A stretch of 64,000 nucleotides of DNA from Fusarium oxysporum f. sp. lycopersici 4287. Its lineage: Eukaryota > Ascomycota > Sordariomycetes > Hypocreales > Nectriaceae. The notes beneath the pieces are model-generated. The model did not search any database, had not been told where the DNA came from, and was given only the letters and a program-made list of their open reading frames with translations. This document shows positions 29,684 through 42,694 of the stretch, one piece after another; the first letter of the stretch is position 1, and each line of letters opens with the position of its first letter. The stretch covers positions 5,249,624 through 5,313,623 of the forward strand of contig NC_030986.1 in assembly GCF_000149955.1 (NCBI RefSeq), in the 5' to 3' direction. Made by a program: the position numbers and the translations under genes.

Positions 29684-32017
29684 CTACTCTTCATCATCCT
29701 CTTCGTCGTCGCTATCAGCAGCGCCGTTCTCACCGTCCATCTCCTCGTCTTCATCCTCGTCCTCGTCGCCTTCACTGTCATCCTCCACTTGATCTTCCAG
29801 ATCAGCCTTCTCATCCTGTCGTCTCTTACGGTCGTCCTCTCTCCTGGCCTCTTCGAGCAACTTGGCACGCTCAGCACGAGCCTTTCGCTGTCCCACGACA
29901 TAAGCACCAAGAGGTGTCTTGGCGAGGTCAAAGTCACGCAAGAAAGCCTCAACCTGAGTGCGGTCCCTGGGGGCGAAGTCAACCTTTGCGCGCTTCTCCT
30001 CAATGAACTTGCCGTTGGCCTCAAGCTTCTGCACCAGGAGAATGACTTGGGTAGCGAGCTTGACGTTCTTGTTGCCCGTGTTCTTGTTACGGGCTTGCTT
30101 GAGCCAGCGCTTCAGTTGGATGATGACGGGGAGAGCGAGCTCGGGGAAGGCGATGCTTGTGGCCCACAGGAAGAAGTACTCGCCAAGAAGCTCAACGAGT
30201 TGCTCGCCGACACCGTCTTGGAAGACACGGGTTCGGAGGTATGACTTGGGAGCCTTATAAGATGTGGCAAAGTCGAAGGGCTTGAGGGATGCGGCTTTGG
30301 GGGCCTTCTTCATCTCAGCTGAAATAAGGACCTCGAGAAGGGGAGAGGCGAGAGGGATGTAAGTTCCGGTGGCGCGGGAGAGTCGGAGCAGGGAGCGGAT
30401 TAGGTGGAAGCGGAAGGGGAAGTAGATGGCGGTGGGGATGAGACGCATGGCTCCGAGCGTAACTTGAACAAGGGGATAGATAAGGAGCTTGAGCTGACTC
30501 TCCTTTCCAGCCTCGGCCTCCTTCAGGGGACTGCAGTACTCAGCGAGAACGCAGGACCAGAAGTCGAGCGAGTGTGTGTATTGCCAGTTGTAGACGATTC
30601 GGAACGCATCATTCTTGTTGTGTACGATACTGTTTCGTAGGTGGATAGCGAGTTGTCGGATGAAAGAGAAAGCAGTTGTGTAGCCAACCGACTGATCAAT
30701 ACCCCAAAGCTCAGCAGCAGAGTTCTTCATGAGGTTAATGCCCTGAAGGGTGTTGGCATTTGTGACACGGCAGCCCTGGATGAGGCCTTGGTAAACAGCC
30801 TTGAGAACCGTCTCGCGAATACCCTTGTCACCGATAACGACGAGACGTCGCAGGACGAGGAATGCTGTGAGCTTTGTCGTCTCAGAACTGGCAGGCTGAG
30901 CCCAGAAGTTGACGACGGATTTGGCAAGGGCCTTGACGAGCTTCTTGAAGGAGAGGAGGTAAGGGAGAATAGGGGTGATGGAGGAGAGTGTGAGCTTGAG
31001 GGTCTTGTCGTCGGAGAGAGTGCTCAACAGGTGCATAATAGACGAGGTGTATGTCTTGAGCAGCAGAGACAATGTGTGGAACTTTCTTGACTCGGTCTGA
31101 ACGTGGACTTTGCCAGAGGCTGACTCCTTGACGGGGAGATGGTGGTTCATAACCGTGGGAATCTCCTTGAGGGCGAGGAGAAGAATGTCGTTGAAGACCT
31201 CGGGACTGTTGATAGCATATCGCTGCTGAGACTCCCCTTCATCATCCTCGTTCAAGTGCGCAGCGCATCGGAAAGCCAGAACAACCTGTCGGGCCGCCCG
31301 TAAAGAGTTCTTCTCAGCCATAGCCTTCCTCCACGAAGCAACAAGCTCACGGGTCAACTCGTTCCCTTGCGCGACGGCCTCAGCCTTGGCCTCCTTCTCC
31401 TTCTTCCGCTTCTTCTTGGGCTGCTCCTCTTCTTGTTCTGACTCGTCGTCGCCACTAAGCGCATCTACCTCTGCGAGGTCGGCGTTGTCATCAAAGTCGA
31501 GAGCCTCGGGGTCGTTCTCCTTGAGGAACTTGTAGAATTCGGGATCATTCTCGGCGAGCTTCTCCATGGTCTCCTTGCTCATGCCAACATCGTCCTCGGC
31601 GTCGTCGCCATCATTGTCGTCGCTGTCGGCCGCGATGGGCTGCGCACCAATTGAGTCGTCAGAGTCGCTGGTTTCGTTATCCTCGGCGGCGGCACCGTTC
31701 CTCTTTCGCTTTCCAAGCTTGCCAGCCTTCTTATCCTTGCTGTCGATAATATCGTCGAAACCGCCCGAGAAGAACTCATCGACACTCATATCGTTGACCT
31801 TCTTGCCCTTGGCGCTGGGCTTCTTGACCTCTCCGTCCTCTCCATCCTTGGAGCCCTTGTGAAACTCTGCATCTTTTGACTTTCTAGCCTTCTTCTTATC
31901 CTGCATCTGATGACGCTGCTTGATTTTGGCGCCTGCTTTCCGCTTGTCGAGAACACCTGTGAGATGTCTCTTCTCAAACTTCTTGGTCGCCTTGAGATTC
32001 TTCTTGCCTGGCGCCAT
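29684..32017 (-). CDS. NOC2: Nucleolar complex protein 2 (Noc2), 60S ribosome biogenesis
   Basis: Single exon of 777 residues from the ATG at 32017; the open frame continues upstream but without ATG. The N-terminus is Lys-rich (nucleolar targeting-like), followed by long acidic stretches to about residue 200. The Noc2 core follows, with conserved blocks such as ELVASWRKAMAEKNSLRAAR, GCRVTNANTLQGINLMKNSA and the SLDFWSCVLAEYC region. The C-terminal tail is an Asp/Glu run. Noc2 pairs with Noc1 in the nucleolus and Noc3 in the nucleoplasm during pre-60S maturation and export. It shares a 306-nt divergent promoter with VPS28. Confidence 0.93.
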   Translation of the reverse strand: MAPGKKNLKATKKFEKRHLTGVLDKRKAGAKIKQRHQMQDKKKARKSKDAEFHKGSKDGEDGEVKKPSAKGKKVNDMSVDEFFSGGFDDIIDSKDKKAGKLGKRKRNGAAAEDNETSDSDDSIGAQPIAADSDDNDGDDAEDDVGMSKETMEKLAENDPEFYKFLKENDPEALDFDDNADLAEVDALSGDDESEQEEEQPKKKRKKEKEAKAEAVAQGNELTRELVASWRKAMAEKNSLRAARQVVLAFRCAAHLNEDDEGESQQRYAINSPEVFNDILLLALKEIPTVMNHHLPVKESASGKVHVQTESRKFHTLSLLLKTYTSSIMHLLSTLSDDKTLKLTLSSITPILPYLLSFKKLVKALAKSVVNFWAQPASSETTKLTAFLVLRRLVVIGDKGIRETVLKAVYQGLIQGCRVTNANTLQGINLMKNSAAELWGIDQSVGYTTAFSFIRQLAIHLRNSIVHNKNDAFRIVYNWQYTHSLDFWSCVLAEYCSPLKEAEAGKESQLKLLIYPLVQVTLGAMRLIPTAIYFPFRFHLIRSLLRLSRATGTYIPLASPLLEVLISAEMKKAPKAASLKPFDFATSYKAPKSYLRTRVFQDGVGEQLVELLGEYFFLWATSIAFPELALPVIIQLKRWLKQARNKNTGNKNVKLATQVILLVQKLEANGKFIEEKRAKVDFAPRDRTQVEAFLRDFDLAKTPLGAYVVGQRKARAERAKLLEEARREDDRKRRQDEKADLEDQVEDDSEGDEDEDEDEEMDGENGAADSDDEEDDEE

Positions 32018-32323
32018 TTTGGAAAACTGTGAAGCGCCTCGGCTGGTGAAGAATTCAACTTTTAGGGATTGGGTAGTTTTTGTTTGCAAGTTTTAGATGG
32101 GTCTCGCAGAGGCTCTCGCAACCAAACCAAAAACCAAAAATTTTGCTGCACGCTTATCGATAAGAGATAGTGGACGTAAACGTCAGGCGGTGTGGGGATT
32201 CTGCCTCTCCCCTACGTAACATGCAGCCATGTCTAGTAGGCATCCCACTTGGAGCTTTCTCTTATTCCGCCGTATTACTGGTATTCCATTATAGGCATTG
32301 ATCAAGCCAATGCCTCTTTCACA

Positions 32324-33152
32324 ATGATCCCAAGACAAGGCTACGCGCCAACTCCTCATAGCTATGTACCCAATACAAGTCTTTCAGCAAGTATAAATCT
32401 CGACGAGGTATGCTTCATCTTGCTTCGAGCTGTTCCATTACCGTAGCTAACCGCCAAGTGTAGGAAGTCAAGCTCACCAACACCCGTGCCGAGCGCGACC
32501 TTCAAGAATCCCTCGCCGAACTCTTCAGCATTATAATAACTCTCGATGAACTCGAAAAAGCCTTTTTAAAAGATGCCGTCCCTGAAGCAGAGTATACTGA
32601 GATCTGCGAGCGATCGTTAAGGCAGTATAAGGCGCTGCTGGCTGATGAGACGATCGCGAGGGAGTTTGGAGATCTTGAGGAATTCAAGGCCAAGTGGGAT
32701 GTATGACGCTCTATAATATCCCGACAGCTCCTATTAACCCAGAACTGATAATTGAATAGCTCGAAGCCCCTCGCGCAACCGAGCGCATTCGTGTAGGAAT
32801 GCCCTCAACGACCATCGATCGAGCCCCCTCGGCACAAACCCCCGCCCCCGCCGCAGCCAACAACACAAGCGGTGTTCTCATTCTCGAAGCCACCCAAGAA
32901 TTCATCACCTTTCTCGATGCTGTTAAGCTCGGTCTCCTTTCCAAGGATCAACTACACCCTCTTCTTTCCGACGTCATCCAATCGGTGAACCGTGTCACGG
33001 ACAAAGACTTTGAGAACCGCGGCAAGATCGTGCAATGGCTTATCACGCTCAACCAGATGAGAGCGACTGATGAGTTGAGTGAGGGCCAGGCGCGCGAGCT
33101 GGAGCTGGATATTCAGCAGGCGTACCAGGGATTCAGAAGGACGTTGACATGA
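32324..33152 (+). CDS. VPS28: ESCRT-I subunit Vps28
   Basis: Three exons (32324-32407, 32464-32700, 32760-33152; introns of 56 and 59 nt) give 237 residues, near the yeast length of 242. The N-terminus YAPTPHSYVPNTSLSASINL leads into the conserved EVKL...RAERDLQESLAELFSII...LEKAFLKD core. The C-terminal four-helix domain (LKS/LPPL-like, LEATQEFITFLDAVKL to LDIQQAYQGF) is present. In ESCRT-I it binds Vps23 through the core and ESCRT-II/III through the C-terminal domain, sorting ubiquitinated cargo into multivesicular bodies. The ATG at 32324 is chosen because the preceding codons are not family-like; an additional 5' exon is possible. Confidence 0.92.
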
Positions 33153-33290
33153 TGTGCTGTGACCTGATGATTTTGTATATATCCTTGTTTTGAGCGAAGA
33201 TGCTTGCGCCAATGCCTGTCCGCATGGTTATTAGAAGTGGTGTGCTTTCTCTATATACCCACAGCGATCATCCTCATGATCCATGGTCCA

Positions 33291-34550
33291 TTATACCAAG
33301 AACGTCCAAAAGCTGGGATAGACGAATTCCGACTCAAAAATCCTTCTGACCTGTTCTAGCACGAATCTCTCGACTTTGCCCACGTTCTTTAAGCTCTGCT
33401 TTCCGCCAACCCGTTCTCCAATCTCGCTCTCCACGCGAATCTCTTGTAGAAGTCCACCAAATCGTGGTTTGTGATGTTCGTTCTTGGCATCTGCTGTAGA
33501 AGTGCTCGAACTCCCATCTTCTTTAGTATCATCGGGTCCAACAGCTGCAAGCGCATCATCTGGACCGAGGAAGCAAAAGTGTACTCGCTTGCGAATATGC
33601 GCCAATACTCCCACGCCATCAAACGTCAAGCCTGTAATGTTGAGTTTTAAAGGAATACCCACAAAACTTGGCATGGGATAGTCGAGCAGAATCTCCGCAG
33701 TAAGGTTCAAGCGTATGTCACCATTGTAGCGTATCCTAAAGACGGCTTGCACGTCCTCAACACGAGGTTCTCTTGGCCGCCGCCCTGCTTCTTCTTCTCC
33801 CTCCTCTTCATCGTCGTCTTCAATCGCCGAGCCGCCAAGATGTGTATCTCTCGTTGGCGGCCGCGACGCCTCCACTGACGTAGGCGCCAGCGTAGAGACG
33901 CTTCCCTTCTCACGCAGACTCTGCAGCGGGTCAAGGCTGGACTTGAAGTTATCAACAGAAGTCAGGCTGCTCTGTGATGGGTTCCGTGTGTGACTTGGGG
34001 CTCCCCATTCGCGTGCTGGTGTTCCCGGGACGCTCATCCAGTTAGTATGATGCGCACTTGCAACAGCCGCCAAAGGCGTATGTGTGCCTGTTCCAAGATG
34101 ACTCTGGAAATAACCCAATCCCGATCCTCCTAGAATTCCTGGCGTTGAAGTTCCTAGGAACGGACTTCCCAAATCATGGCCCATCATCTCATTCCTTAAT
34201 ACCTCGCTCCTCAGTCCACCACCTCTCCTCGTTGATCCTCCCCACGGTGTAGGTCCAGGCCTCATCCTTGTTGGCTCTGGGGGCGGAGGGGGTGATGGCT
34301 CTTCTTCGCTGTCCTCTTCATCATCGTCCAGATCCTCTTCGTAGAAATCAGGTAGAGGATCTGTAATGTCCTTGAGCTCAAGCTGTGGAGGGATGGTCCC
34401 AAAGTCGAAACCGTGGACGTTTACTGAGCGGATGAATTTTGGTAACGGAACTGTCTGGAATTTCTCATGGACGAATTCCCGTATGCGCTCAGCGAGGGCG
34501 TCGCCATCGGGGCCGCTAGTGAGCGTCTCCCAGTTCAGGTCAATCGACAT
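33291..34550 (-). CDS. MDM12: ERMES subunit Mdm12
   Basis: Single exon of 419 residues. It starts with the typical [10 protein letters not shown] and is built as one SMP lipid-binding domain interrupted by a long disordered acidic and Gly/Ser-rich insert (about residues 75-260), as in other filamentous fungi. C-terminal blocks [17 protein letters not shown] and [13 protein letters not shown] sequence match the second half of the SMP fold. It ends with [11 protein letters not shown]. Mdm12 bridges Mmm1 and Mdm34 at ER-mitochondria contacts and moves phospholipids. It lies convergent with VPS28, 138 nt apart. Confidence 0.94.
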   Translation of the reverse strand: MSIDLNWETLTSGPDGDALAERIREFVHEKFQTVPLPKFIRSVNVHGFDFGTIPPQLELKDITDPLPDFYEEDLDDDEEDSEEEPSPPPPPEPTRMRPGPTPWGGSTRRGGGLRSEVLRNEMMGHDLGSPFLGTSTPGILGGSGLGYFQSHLGTGTHTPLAAVASAHHTNWMSVPGTPAREWGAPSHTRNPSQSSLTSVDNFKSSLDPLQSLREKGSVSTLAPTSVEASRPPTRDTHLGGSAIEDDDEEEGEEEAGRRPREPRVEDVQAVFRIRYNGDIRLNLTAEILLDYPMPSFVGIPLKLNITGLTFDGVGVLAHIRKRVHFCFLGPDDALAAVGPDDTKEDGSSSTSTADAKNEHHKPRFGGLLQEIRVESEIGERVGGKQSLKNVGKVERFVLEQVRRIFESEFVYPSFWTFLV

Positions 34551-35053
34551 TATCTTATATCTCTGTTGTTGTTGATGTCAAAATTGAGTGCACTTTGGGT
34601 ATGAGAGTAGGAAGTGGATGACATGACGGACGGAGCTCCTAGGGCCTGATATGGCAGGTTTCAGTGGCTTACAGGTGCCATAGGCCTAAGATGATGCCCT
34701 GAACCTACCCAGTGGGGCCTAAGCCGACATCATCACTCGAGCTGTCTAGACAATCCATCACGATACAGCCATTGAGCTCAACATTTCTTAAGGGGCATAC
34801 AACAGTAGCCATACTCTATTGATTTATGCATGTCTTGTATCCACATCATGCAAAGCCTCCTGAGTTGTAAGCAAGGCCATCCTTTCCGTGTCCCCTTGAA
34901 TGAATGCTCTGGTAAATGATCCCAATAACAACGCTGATGCGTGCTTGTACACAAAACAAAAATACAGTTCTTTTACGTTTATACCGGCTGTTGCGAACCA
35001 TGCGTCTTTTTCTTCGTTGATCTCATTCGCATCATACATAAAAATTCATACGC
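34551..35053. other. Intergenic between FAB1 and MDM12
   Basis: FAB1 3' flank and MDM12 promoter, both genes on minus. No other feature is recognised. Confidence 0.5.
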
Positions 35054-38000
35054 TCAGCGGAGCAACTCGGGCTCTTCGAACCTAGCGCGCCCATAGTAAT
35101 GCGGATACTGAGGGTTGTTGAATAGATGCCAGCAGTTGGGCGCTTGCAAGATGTACCTGATCACAAAGTTAGTATACGGACACCTATATCCATCCTGTCT
35201 TGTACATACCTGGCCATTGCCTCTCGGAAACGGGACTTGTATTCCTTGGGACTGGTTACGGTAGGTCGATTGCGGCCACCACCTGCAAATCCACGGTCCT
35301 TGATCCAACTCTCGAGCTTCTTGTCCCAAGTGTAGGTGCGGATACAGTCAATGATGCCAACCACGAGTTCCTTGCGAGCTTCGTCAACGGCAATCATGAG
35401 TGAATAGTCCATCACATTCTGTCTTGCCAAGAAAAGTGTATCGTTCCAGACGGAAGCGCGTAGGAGCTTCTTGGAATGCTCTCGTGCAAAGAGGGGTGAC
35501 TCATAAATGTACTCAACCATGTTTTCGTCAAGGAGAACCTCATTTTGCTCCCCTGTTGACTGGATCTTGCGGTTTCGCATTGAACCTTTGAGGTCAAAAA
35601 TTCTTGTTGCTGACCGGTCGTAGAAGAGGTTTTCAGTGATAAGGAGATCCAGCTTGATGTCAGTTCCTGTTGCAGGGTTCTTGATGAACACCTGGAAGAA
35701 GCCTAGCATCTTTGCGATGACAGATGGGAGATCATGAAACAGTGCCTCGGCCATGATGTTGAAGTATCCAGGCGCAAATCGCAGGAAAGCCGAAGTCTCG
35801 ATAGGTGAGAGTGACTGGGGACTGTTAGTCGATCTTGACTCGAAGCGAGAATCTACACAAACTTACCTTGAGAACGAGGCGATCATCCAACGTCTTCAAG
35901 AAAACGGACTTAGTCTTGCCTCCCTTCGAATCCCACTTCAGGCATCGCGAAAGAGACTCGACAATACGTTCTGCAACACCACACTTCCTCCTGAGTGCAT
36001 CAAACTGCTCTGCATAGAAGATCTTGCAGGTCATGGTAGCAGAGCCTTCTCGGAATTGGTACTTAAGATGGGTCCCTGTGACGCGAAGAAGACTCTTTTC
36101 CATGTCCGTTTCCGACACCATCCAGTCGGTACCATCTGAAGGCAGTGACTTGGGCTCGGCATCCCCGCCACCCTCAACTTCGCGTTGCATAACCTCCTGT
36201 GCTTCTCGTCGAATGTTCGCCAGCTTGCCCTTGTAATCTTCGCTGTTGAGAGCGAGTGCAATGACTGAGCTTGGCTCATCCTCTCGTACGATGATGTCTG
36301 AATCAACAAAGATATGGTCGCTGGGATTGACCGGATATTCGAGCTGGTGCCAGCCGCTTGCACCCCGCTCAGCCCAGAAGTTGGTGAGATACTTCATCAA
36401 GCTGGTCTTTTGATGCTTGGGCAACTCCAGTGGAATGTCGCTTGCATCAACGGAATCAGCAATCTCTTTTATGTCGTGCAAGTACTCATCTGGCACCGAG
36501 TGTTCGAGATCAGTGGTACGTTCTTCGTCATCTGAGAATGTCTGACTGGTATTTGCAATGGTGTGGTCGTCGTTCTCTTCCTTTTCTTCCTTCTCCGTTA
36601 TATCTTCTCCTTCTCCATGGTCTGCCTTGTCTCCGCGCTCTTGACATGGCTCTTCACCTCCCACTTGTTGGCTTGGGTTTCCGTGCTGTTGTTCCTCCAT
36701 GCTCGCAGGTGGCTCAGCAGGAGTCAATGGCTCAATGACCGACTCTGGCTTATGGTGTGAATCCGACCTTCGTGAAGCAATGCTGCCAGCACGTTTACTG
36801 GCTTCGCGTTCAGCAATACTTTCCGATGGAGGGCTTGGTTCGTCAAAAGCGTCGTTTACATCGTCATAGACCTCAACAATGGCTTTCGTAGTTGTTCTCG
36901 GAAGCATAGCTCGAGGTTGGCGCATGCTCGCAGCACGCTTCTTGCGGTCTCGGATACGCTCTTTCTCGAATTCTCGACTAAGCTGCTCAAAGTGTCTCGC
37001 CAGTGTTGAAACCTTCGACTCTCTCTTCTTATGCACGAATCGCGGAATTCCTGACGCGGTCGTTTTGCCTCTATCCTTCAAATTCCTCAACCCTAGGCGA
37101 TCTGAGAGCTTCTTATCCACTCTGACTGACCCCTCGGTTGTTGACTCGGACCCTGTGCTGTCAGGAGGATTTGTCTTAGTTTCCTTAATGCCAAGACCCT
37201 TGCCGATTCCTGACTGCGTCCTAGACAGTGTACGAACGGGATGGGAGGTTGCTCTAACCATTGGAGGCGAAACCGCTTGCCCAGACTTACGAGAAGGCCC
37301 GCGCTCGTTTGTGAGAGTAGGGATCGCAGATGGACCTGCTTGATAGCCCTGTTCTCGCCTCATCTGGTCAACTTTATCCGATAGCGATGGAGCCGGCGAA
37401 GGGAGCGCTTCGAGAGGAGATGGGAGTGGCTCGGTGGGCTCGGTGAACTCAGCACCAGACTCAGCGGGCTCAGTTGGCTCATTGGGTTCAGTGGTCTTAG
37501 TAGGTTCCAGGGGGACCAAGTCAAAAGCCCCGCCCGATGCCTTTGGTGTTTGTTCAGGATCGGCAATGGGGGTCTCTTGATCGTCTTGATCATCTTGGGC
37601 TTCTTGGGCTTCTGATGCCTCGTCGCCTTGAGACAGCTCAGGAGGAGGATGAGATGGTGTTGAGGGCGTGCGCGCTAGATCCAATGGTTCGACTCTTTCA
37701 ATGGCCCCTTCTGCAGGGATTTCAACCTTACCATCTTCATCGGGAACGTCCTTATCATCGACAGGCTTTGATGAAGCGACACTAGCCTCCATACTGGTGT
37801 TGTCGGTGTAGTCCGTTGGTTGGGTGCTCTTCCCTTCTTCTTCCGTGAAAGTTTGAGACGGCCGTTCTTCGCTATCAACAGTTGATGGCGTGCCTTCGTT
37901 CGAAACTAGCGACTCCTTTGACTCATTGTCTGTAAACATCTTCTTCAATTGCATGATGGTTAACTGGCGCATATCTTTGTCGCTGAGGAAATCAGCTTCA

Positions 38001-41000
38001 AATTTGGTAAATGCTTGATCCCATTCCCCAGCTTTCTCGAGCATCTCTCGGACGATACTGTTGAAAGGAACCACTTCGTAATACTTCGAGTTGACGTAAA
38101 TATCTTGCAATCTCTTGACGATGATTGGGAGATCCTCTTTTGCTTTAGCAGTCAAACGATCGACTTCAGATTTGCACAGGTCTGCCTTATCAGGCAAGAC
38201 ACTGTCAATTCTGATGCACATTAGCCTCGATCTGACCGAGGCCATGAACTTGGCCCATCTCTCTTCCATTCTGACAAAGATCTCATTCTTAAGCTTCAAA
38301 TCATTGGTTACTTTCCAGGTGATTCTTGCTCGTGGCACAACGATCTCCAATAGATCGATGGGATCCCAATGAATGCGAATTCTTGCGTCTTGAAGGCTGA
38401 AGTACCGAACGTGGTCCCGGTGGTGGTCATGGGGACATTCATGCATGCCTTTCATCTTCAGTCCCCGGCCCCAAAAGAGGAGTTCCAAGTATTTGCCAAA
38501 TGAGTATTTGTAGGTAGCTTCCGACATAGGTCTCTCTTCAGTATCCTTCTTACAAATCTTGCAGTAAGTCCACATTGTAATGCCATCATAGTCTGCCAGA
38601 GCAGAGTTGTTTGGCATGTTCTCGACAAAAACTGTTATTCGAAACTGGTCGTGCACATAGGTCCTATGGTGTTCCAGCATCCTGCGTTCGCAGCCGTTGG
38701 AAGTGCAGACTTGGTTCATGGTGTAGGCAAGATCTTCAATGTATTGACCCAAGGTGCAATCAGGATCCATACCAGTGTCAATATGCTGCTCATCATAAAA
38801 GTTGATGGCAACCAAAGAGGGTTCAGTACATGGGATCTTCGTCTCTGTACAAACAACGGAGTAAAGGACGACAATGTTCTGATGAGAATACGGATCGAAG
38901 AGATCGAGGTTGCCCTGGATATACGTTTCCCACTGACGAGTTTGCGTTTGATAATTGTATAAGGCCTTGTCGTACTCTGCATCGTGAACAGCTCGAAGGA
39001 TCTCCATAATCTGTCGTGGCGCCTTTTGGCCAATCGCTTCGACCATTTCGGGCTTGATGAGTTGGAACTTTTGAGGTTCTGATTTCTCTGAGTCTTTTTC
39101 TTCATAATAATCGTGGTTACGCAATCTGCGCAAGTAGAGCAATCTTCTCTCCTGCTCGCGCGTCTTCATTAGAAGGTAGGGTTGTGTGAACTTGACATAG
39201 GGCGAAGCAGAGAGAATCTTGGTTTCGTACTTGGCCACCATGTCACTATAGTAAGTTGGCATAGGGACATCGTCCGGAACTTGGCTGGTTTGATCCTCGG
39301 CAACAGGATCGGACTGCTCTTGAAGAGACATGAGACGTGTGCGTTCTTGGGTCAACTGGCCTGACTGGTTCAATGAGCCTGTGTCGTCGGTTTCAGTGAT
39401 ACTAGCGCTGTCCGCAGTTGTTTGAGAGGGCGGTTCACTATCCCCTGGCGGGTGATTAACTACAACAGCTGGGCCGTCTCTCGAGTTGTCAACACTATTG
39501 ACACTTGTAGATCTCGCACTATCACCCTGGAGCTGCATAGAGTTTGTCATGGAATCTCCACCTTCTGGAAGTTCGATCGACTCATCCCTCAAAAGGCTCG
39601 ATTCAAGCTTCAGATTGTAGACAACATAAACCATAAACTCCATGATATGCTTCACCTTCGAGAGTACTGTGCTGTTGGCACCCCTCAGCGCAATCGTGCA
39701 GCCAAGCTCAGGAGTACAACCGGACAAGAAAATATATGATTTTTTGCGACCCGGGTAGTCATTATTCACAAACGTCCTAACCTCAAAGCTAGCGCATCGT
39801 CCAATCTGGACGGGCAATGCCAACATGTCAAGAGACGATATAATGTCGGTTTCAGCACATCGTGCAACTGCTTCAATAACCGTGTGCTTAACATTGTAGG
39901 CCACTGAAATGTTTGCGTCGGAAAGATACTGCAACGCCACACCAGAGATGCTCTTTTCAGCAAGAAGTACTTGAGGGCGGAGATTCGTGATTCTCTGGAC
40001 CACAACCCGTAGAAATTCTTTTTCTTGCTCGATGACAGGTTGCAAGCTCATAAAGTGCTGTTGGTGCCGTTGGTACTCAATGGGAAATGTGACAAGCATT
40101 ACTCGTGGATTGGTAATCCTGCGAGGCATACTCTTGAGGGCCAGGTTCTTGGTGAAAACTACACCAGAGATGTATGCTGTGTCACCAGGCTTGCCTCCTG
40201 GGATTCTCTTCAACTTGACATAATGTCGGATATCCATATCTTCTCCCTTTGCGACGTCCGGGTCAACGTCATCTGTTGCTCGCAACAGGATGGGAACAAG
40301 AGCCTTTTGCCAGGCCGGGGGATTTGAAATTTCTGCATCGTCTAGTAGCTGGTGTAGCAACTTATCAACGTGTCTCAAGCTGGATGAGTTGAGCTCGACT
40401 TTAGGGGCCTTCTTGTGTTGCAGCGAGTCACTCCTAGTGATCTGGTTTGCACTCTGGTGAGGCGTATCCAATGAGAAGAGCAGTTCTGAGGATTGAGAAG
40501 GGCCCTTGAACACGGCGGACTTTGGGCGCGGTGATGGCAAGTGATGCATACTGCCACTAACATTGCTAGTGTTCCGTCGCCTTGGTGGCCGACGATATCC
40601 GCCAAGACTTCCAGGCAGCTCATCGAGACCACCTCTACTCACGAAGCTCATACCGCTGATGCTCTTTTCGCCTGCCCTATGGCGATATTTTCTATTAGCA
40701 TTTACGTATGGCGTAAGTTCTGACTTGTCATCACCAAGGCTTCCGGGTTGCAAGTCGCCTGTCATTGTGGTAAATAGGCTCATTTGTTCATCTTCACTTG
40801 ACTCATCGGACATGTAGTCAGCCAGCTCCGGATCGATGATATTATCGTCATGGAAGGCAGGAAACTTTGGCTTCTTAGCGCTCTCATCATCAATGCCACG
40901 TCTGAAAGGCGCCCTTTCTTCCGGTGCAGGCTTGAAACGGTTTAAGAAGCCAGCATGTTTGGAGTGGTGTCGTTTATGGCCTGCAGAAGAATGAGGCCTC

Positions 41001-42694
41001 GCACTGAGGGATTTGAGAGACCGTGAAGAGCCTGGCCTGCTTAATTGTGGCGCATCGATCTCCAGAATGGCTGCAGTACGAGATTCTCCAAGGCGACGAG
41101 TTGCAGGTATAGCCATCATTGGTGTCGTCACAGGTCTTGACACAGGTCTCGAGTCTTCTGAACCTTCGGATGCAACCCCAGATTCGTTATCTCTTGGCTT
41201 AGACTGGCTCGCGTTGCTAGAGCTTTTCGCATGATTTGCGCCGAAGAATCTTGGCATGAACGATTGTTCATCTCCAGAGTCTTCTGAACCACTTCCATCA
41301 AAACGTCTGGTGATGACTTCGAGACATCGCTTACAGACGCGTAGCGAACCTTGCACACCGAACTTCTCGCCTGAGATTACAGTGGTGCATTTTGAATCGA
41401 AGATGCAGCCGCAGGTTCTGCAATGATGTTTTCTCCTGAATGCACTGAATGGTGTCTGACAGAGGAAACACTCCTTGACAGTATCATCTTTCATCCAGAA
41501 TTCCTTACTCAAAACCTGCTTCCGCATACGAGTGAGCTGTGCATTCACCTGTTCAGAGGCTTCTTCACTACTCGTGACAGTGCCGGGTATTCTGAAATCG
41601 CCCGAAGCCATCTTTTGTGGTTTGGGGTTATTAGAGAAGGAATCGTGGCAAACAGAATCATGGGCAGATGTGCTAACGCGGCTAGGCTCAGCGGTTCCCC
41701 TGTCCAATGAGGAATCTCTCGAGTTTTGGCCTCCAGGGGATCTCGAGCGGCTGATTCGATCGATAACGGCAGGCTTCCTTCTTACGCTGTCGGGTGACAG
41801 TAAAGATGAGGTGACTGAAGGGCTGCGAAGACTTCGAGTCTGTAGAGAAGGCGTACGATGGTGTGTACTCCTGGGACTTGTCGGACTTTTGATACTTTCG
41901 TCGATACTTTCGGTGTCCTCACGTTTAGACCTGGGCGGAAGCTTACCATCTTTCATGTCATACAGACTGGCCGATGATTCAGCTGTCGTTAGATGCGCTT
42001 GCAAATCGGCTCGGCTGCTGATACTCTTTCGGCTCGATCCGACGCCGCCACTGTCCTCAGTGCGGATGGTGGTATGACTAGGATCTCTGTGTACCGTAAC
42101 AGGAGCGATCGTAGGGTCAGCGGCGATAGAGCTGGGGGCCTTTTTGGAGAAGCTTTGACGATTCGTAGGGTTGGACTTCTGGTTAGACATCAGGCTGATG
42201 CTCGACGGCTTGGATGACTGAGCTTGCGGTCGAGGTTCGATAGTACCACCACTTTGACTTGTAGATGCCCCATCATTAGGTAGAACCTGAGACGAGGAAG
42301 GGGATAGTGAGGCGCCGGTGTCGACTCGACTAAGCGAGCCGATAGAGGCCTTCGAGCCATGATTGGCAACAATCGAGGTTCTTTTGGAAGAGGGCTCTGA
42401 CTTTTCTCCCGATATTTGTTCCTGAGGTGATTTAGAGGTGACTCCACCACCTACAGCCTCCCTCAAACGACTATAGAGTCCACTGAAGCCTTGTTGGACT
42501 AGATCGCCTGCTATTCCTTTATTTTCTGAGGTTGGTGCTGCTACCGGGGGCGGAGCGAAGTCGTTAAAGGTGGTTAGGGAGTCACACTGGCTGGCGGATG
42601 TGTGTATCTTGTCAAGGGCATGGGCAAGTTGCCCTGTAGAAATCGAGTTGATAGAATCGCGGCGGTTACGGATGGGAGAGCTTGTCGATGCCAC
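35054..42694 (-). CDS. FAB1: Phosphatidylinositol-3-phosphate 5-kinase Fab1
   Basis: Makes PI(3,5)P2 on vacuole/endosome membranes. Exons 42694-35867, 35814-35210 and 35156-35054 give about 2511 residues. Order: disordered Ser-rich N-terminus, FYVE zinc finger (about 402-461, with RRKHHCR and paired Cys), Cpn60/TCP-1-like domain (about 820-1010), cysteine-rich region (WTYCKICKKD), disordered acidic linker, then the PIP-kinase core in the last 350 residues with IFDLKGSMRNR, MDYSLMIAVD and IIDCIRTYTW. The small C-terminal exon supplies the usual end (APNCWHLFNNPQYPHYYG). The 5' end is unresolved: the frame opens at a GTG with no in-frame ATG before the upstream stop at 42725, although residues from about 20 on (LAHALDKIHTSASQ) look family-like. 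A short upstream exon joined at the CCCAG acceptor ending near 42707 is possible. Confidence 0.93.

Noticed and set aside
29315..30244. 309-codon plus-strand frame overlapping the NOC2 3' end
   Set aside because: Antisense shadow of the acidic NOC2 tail.
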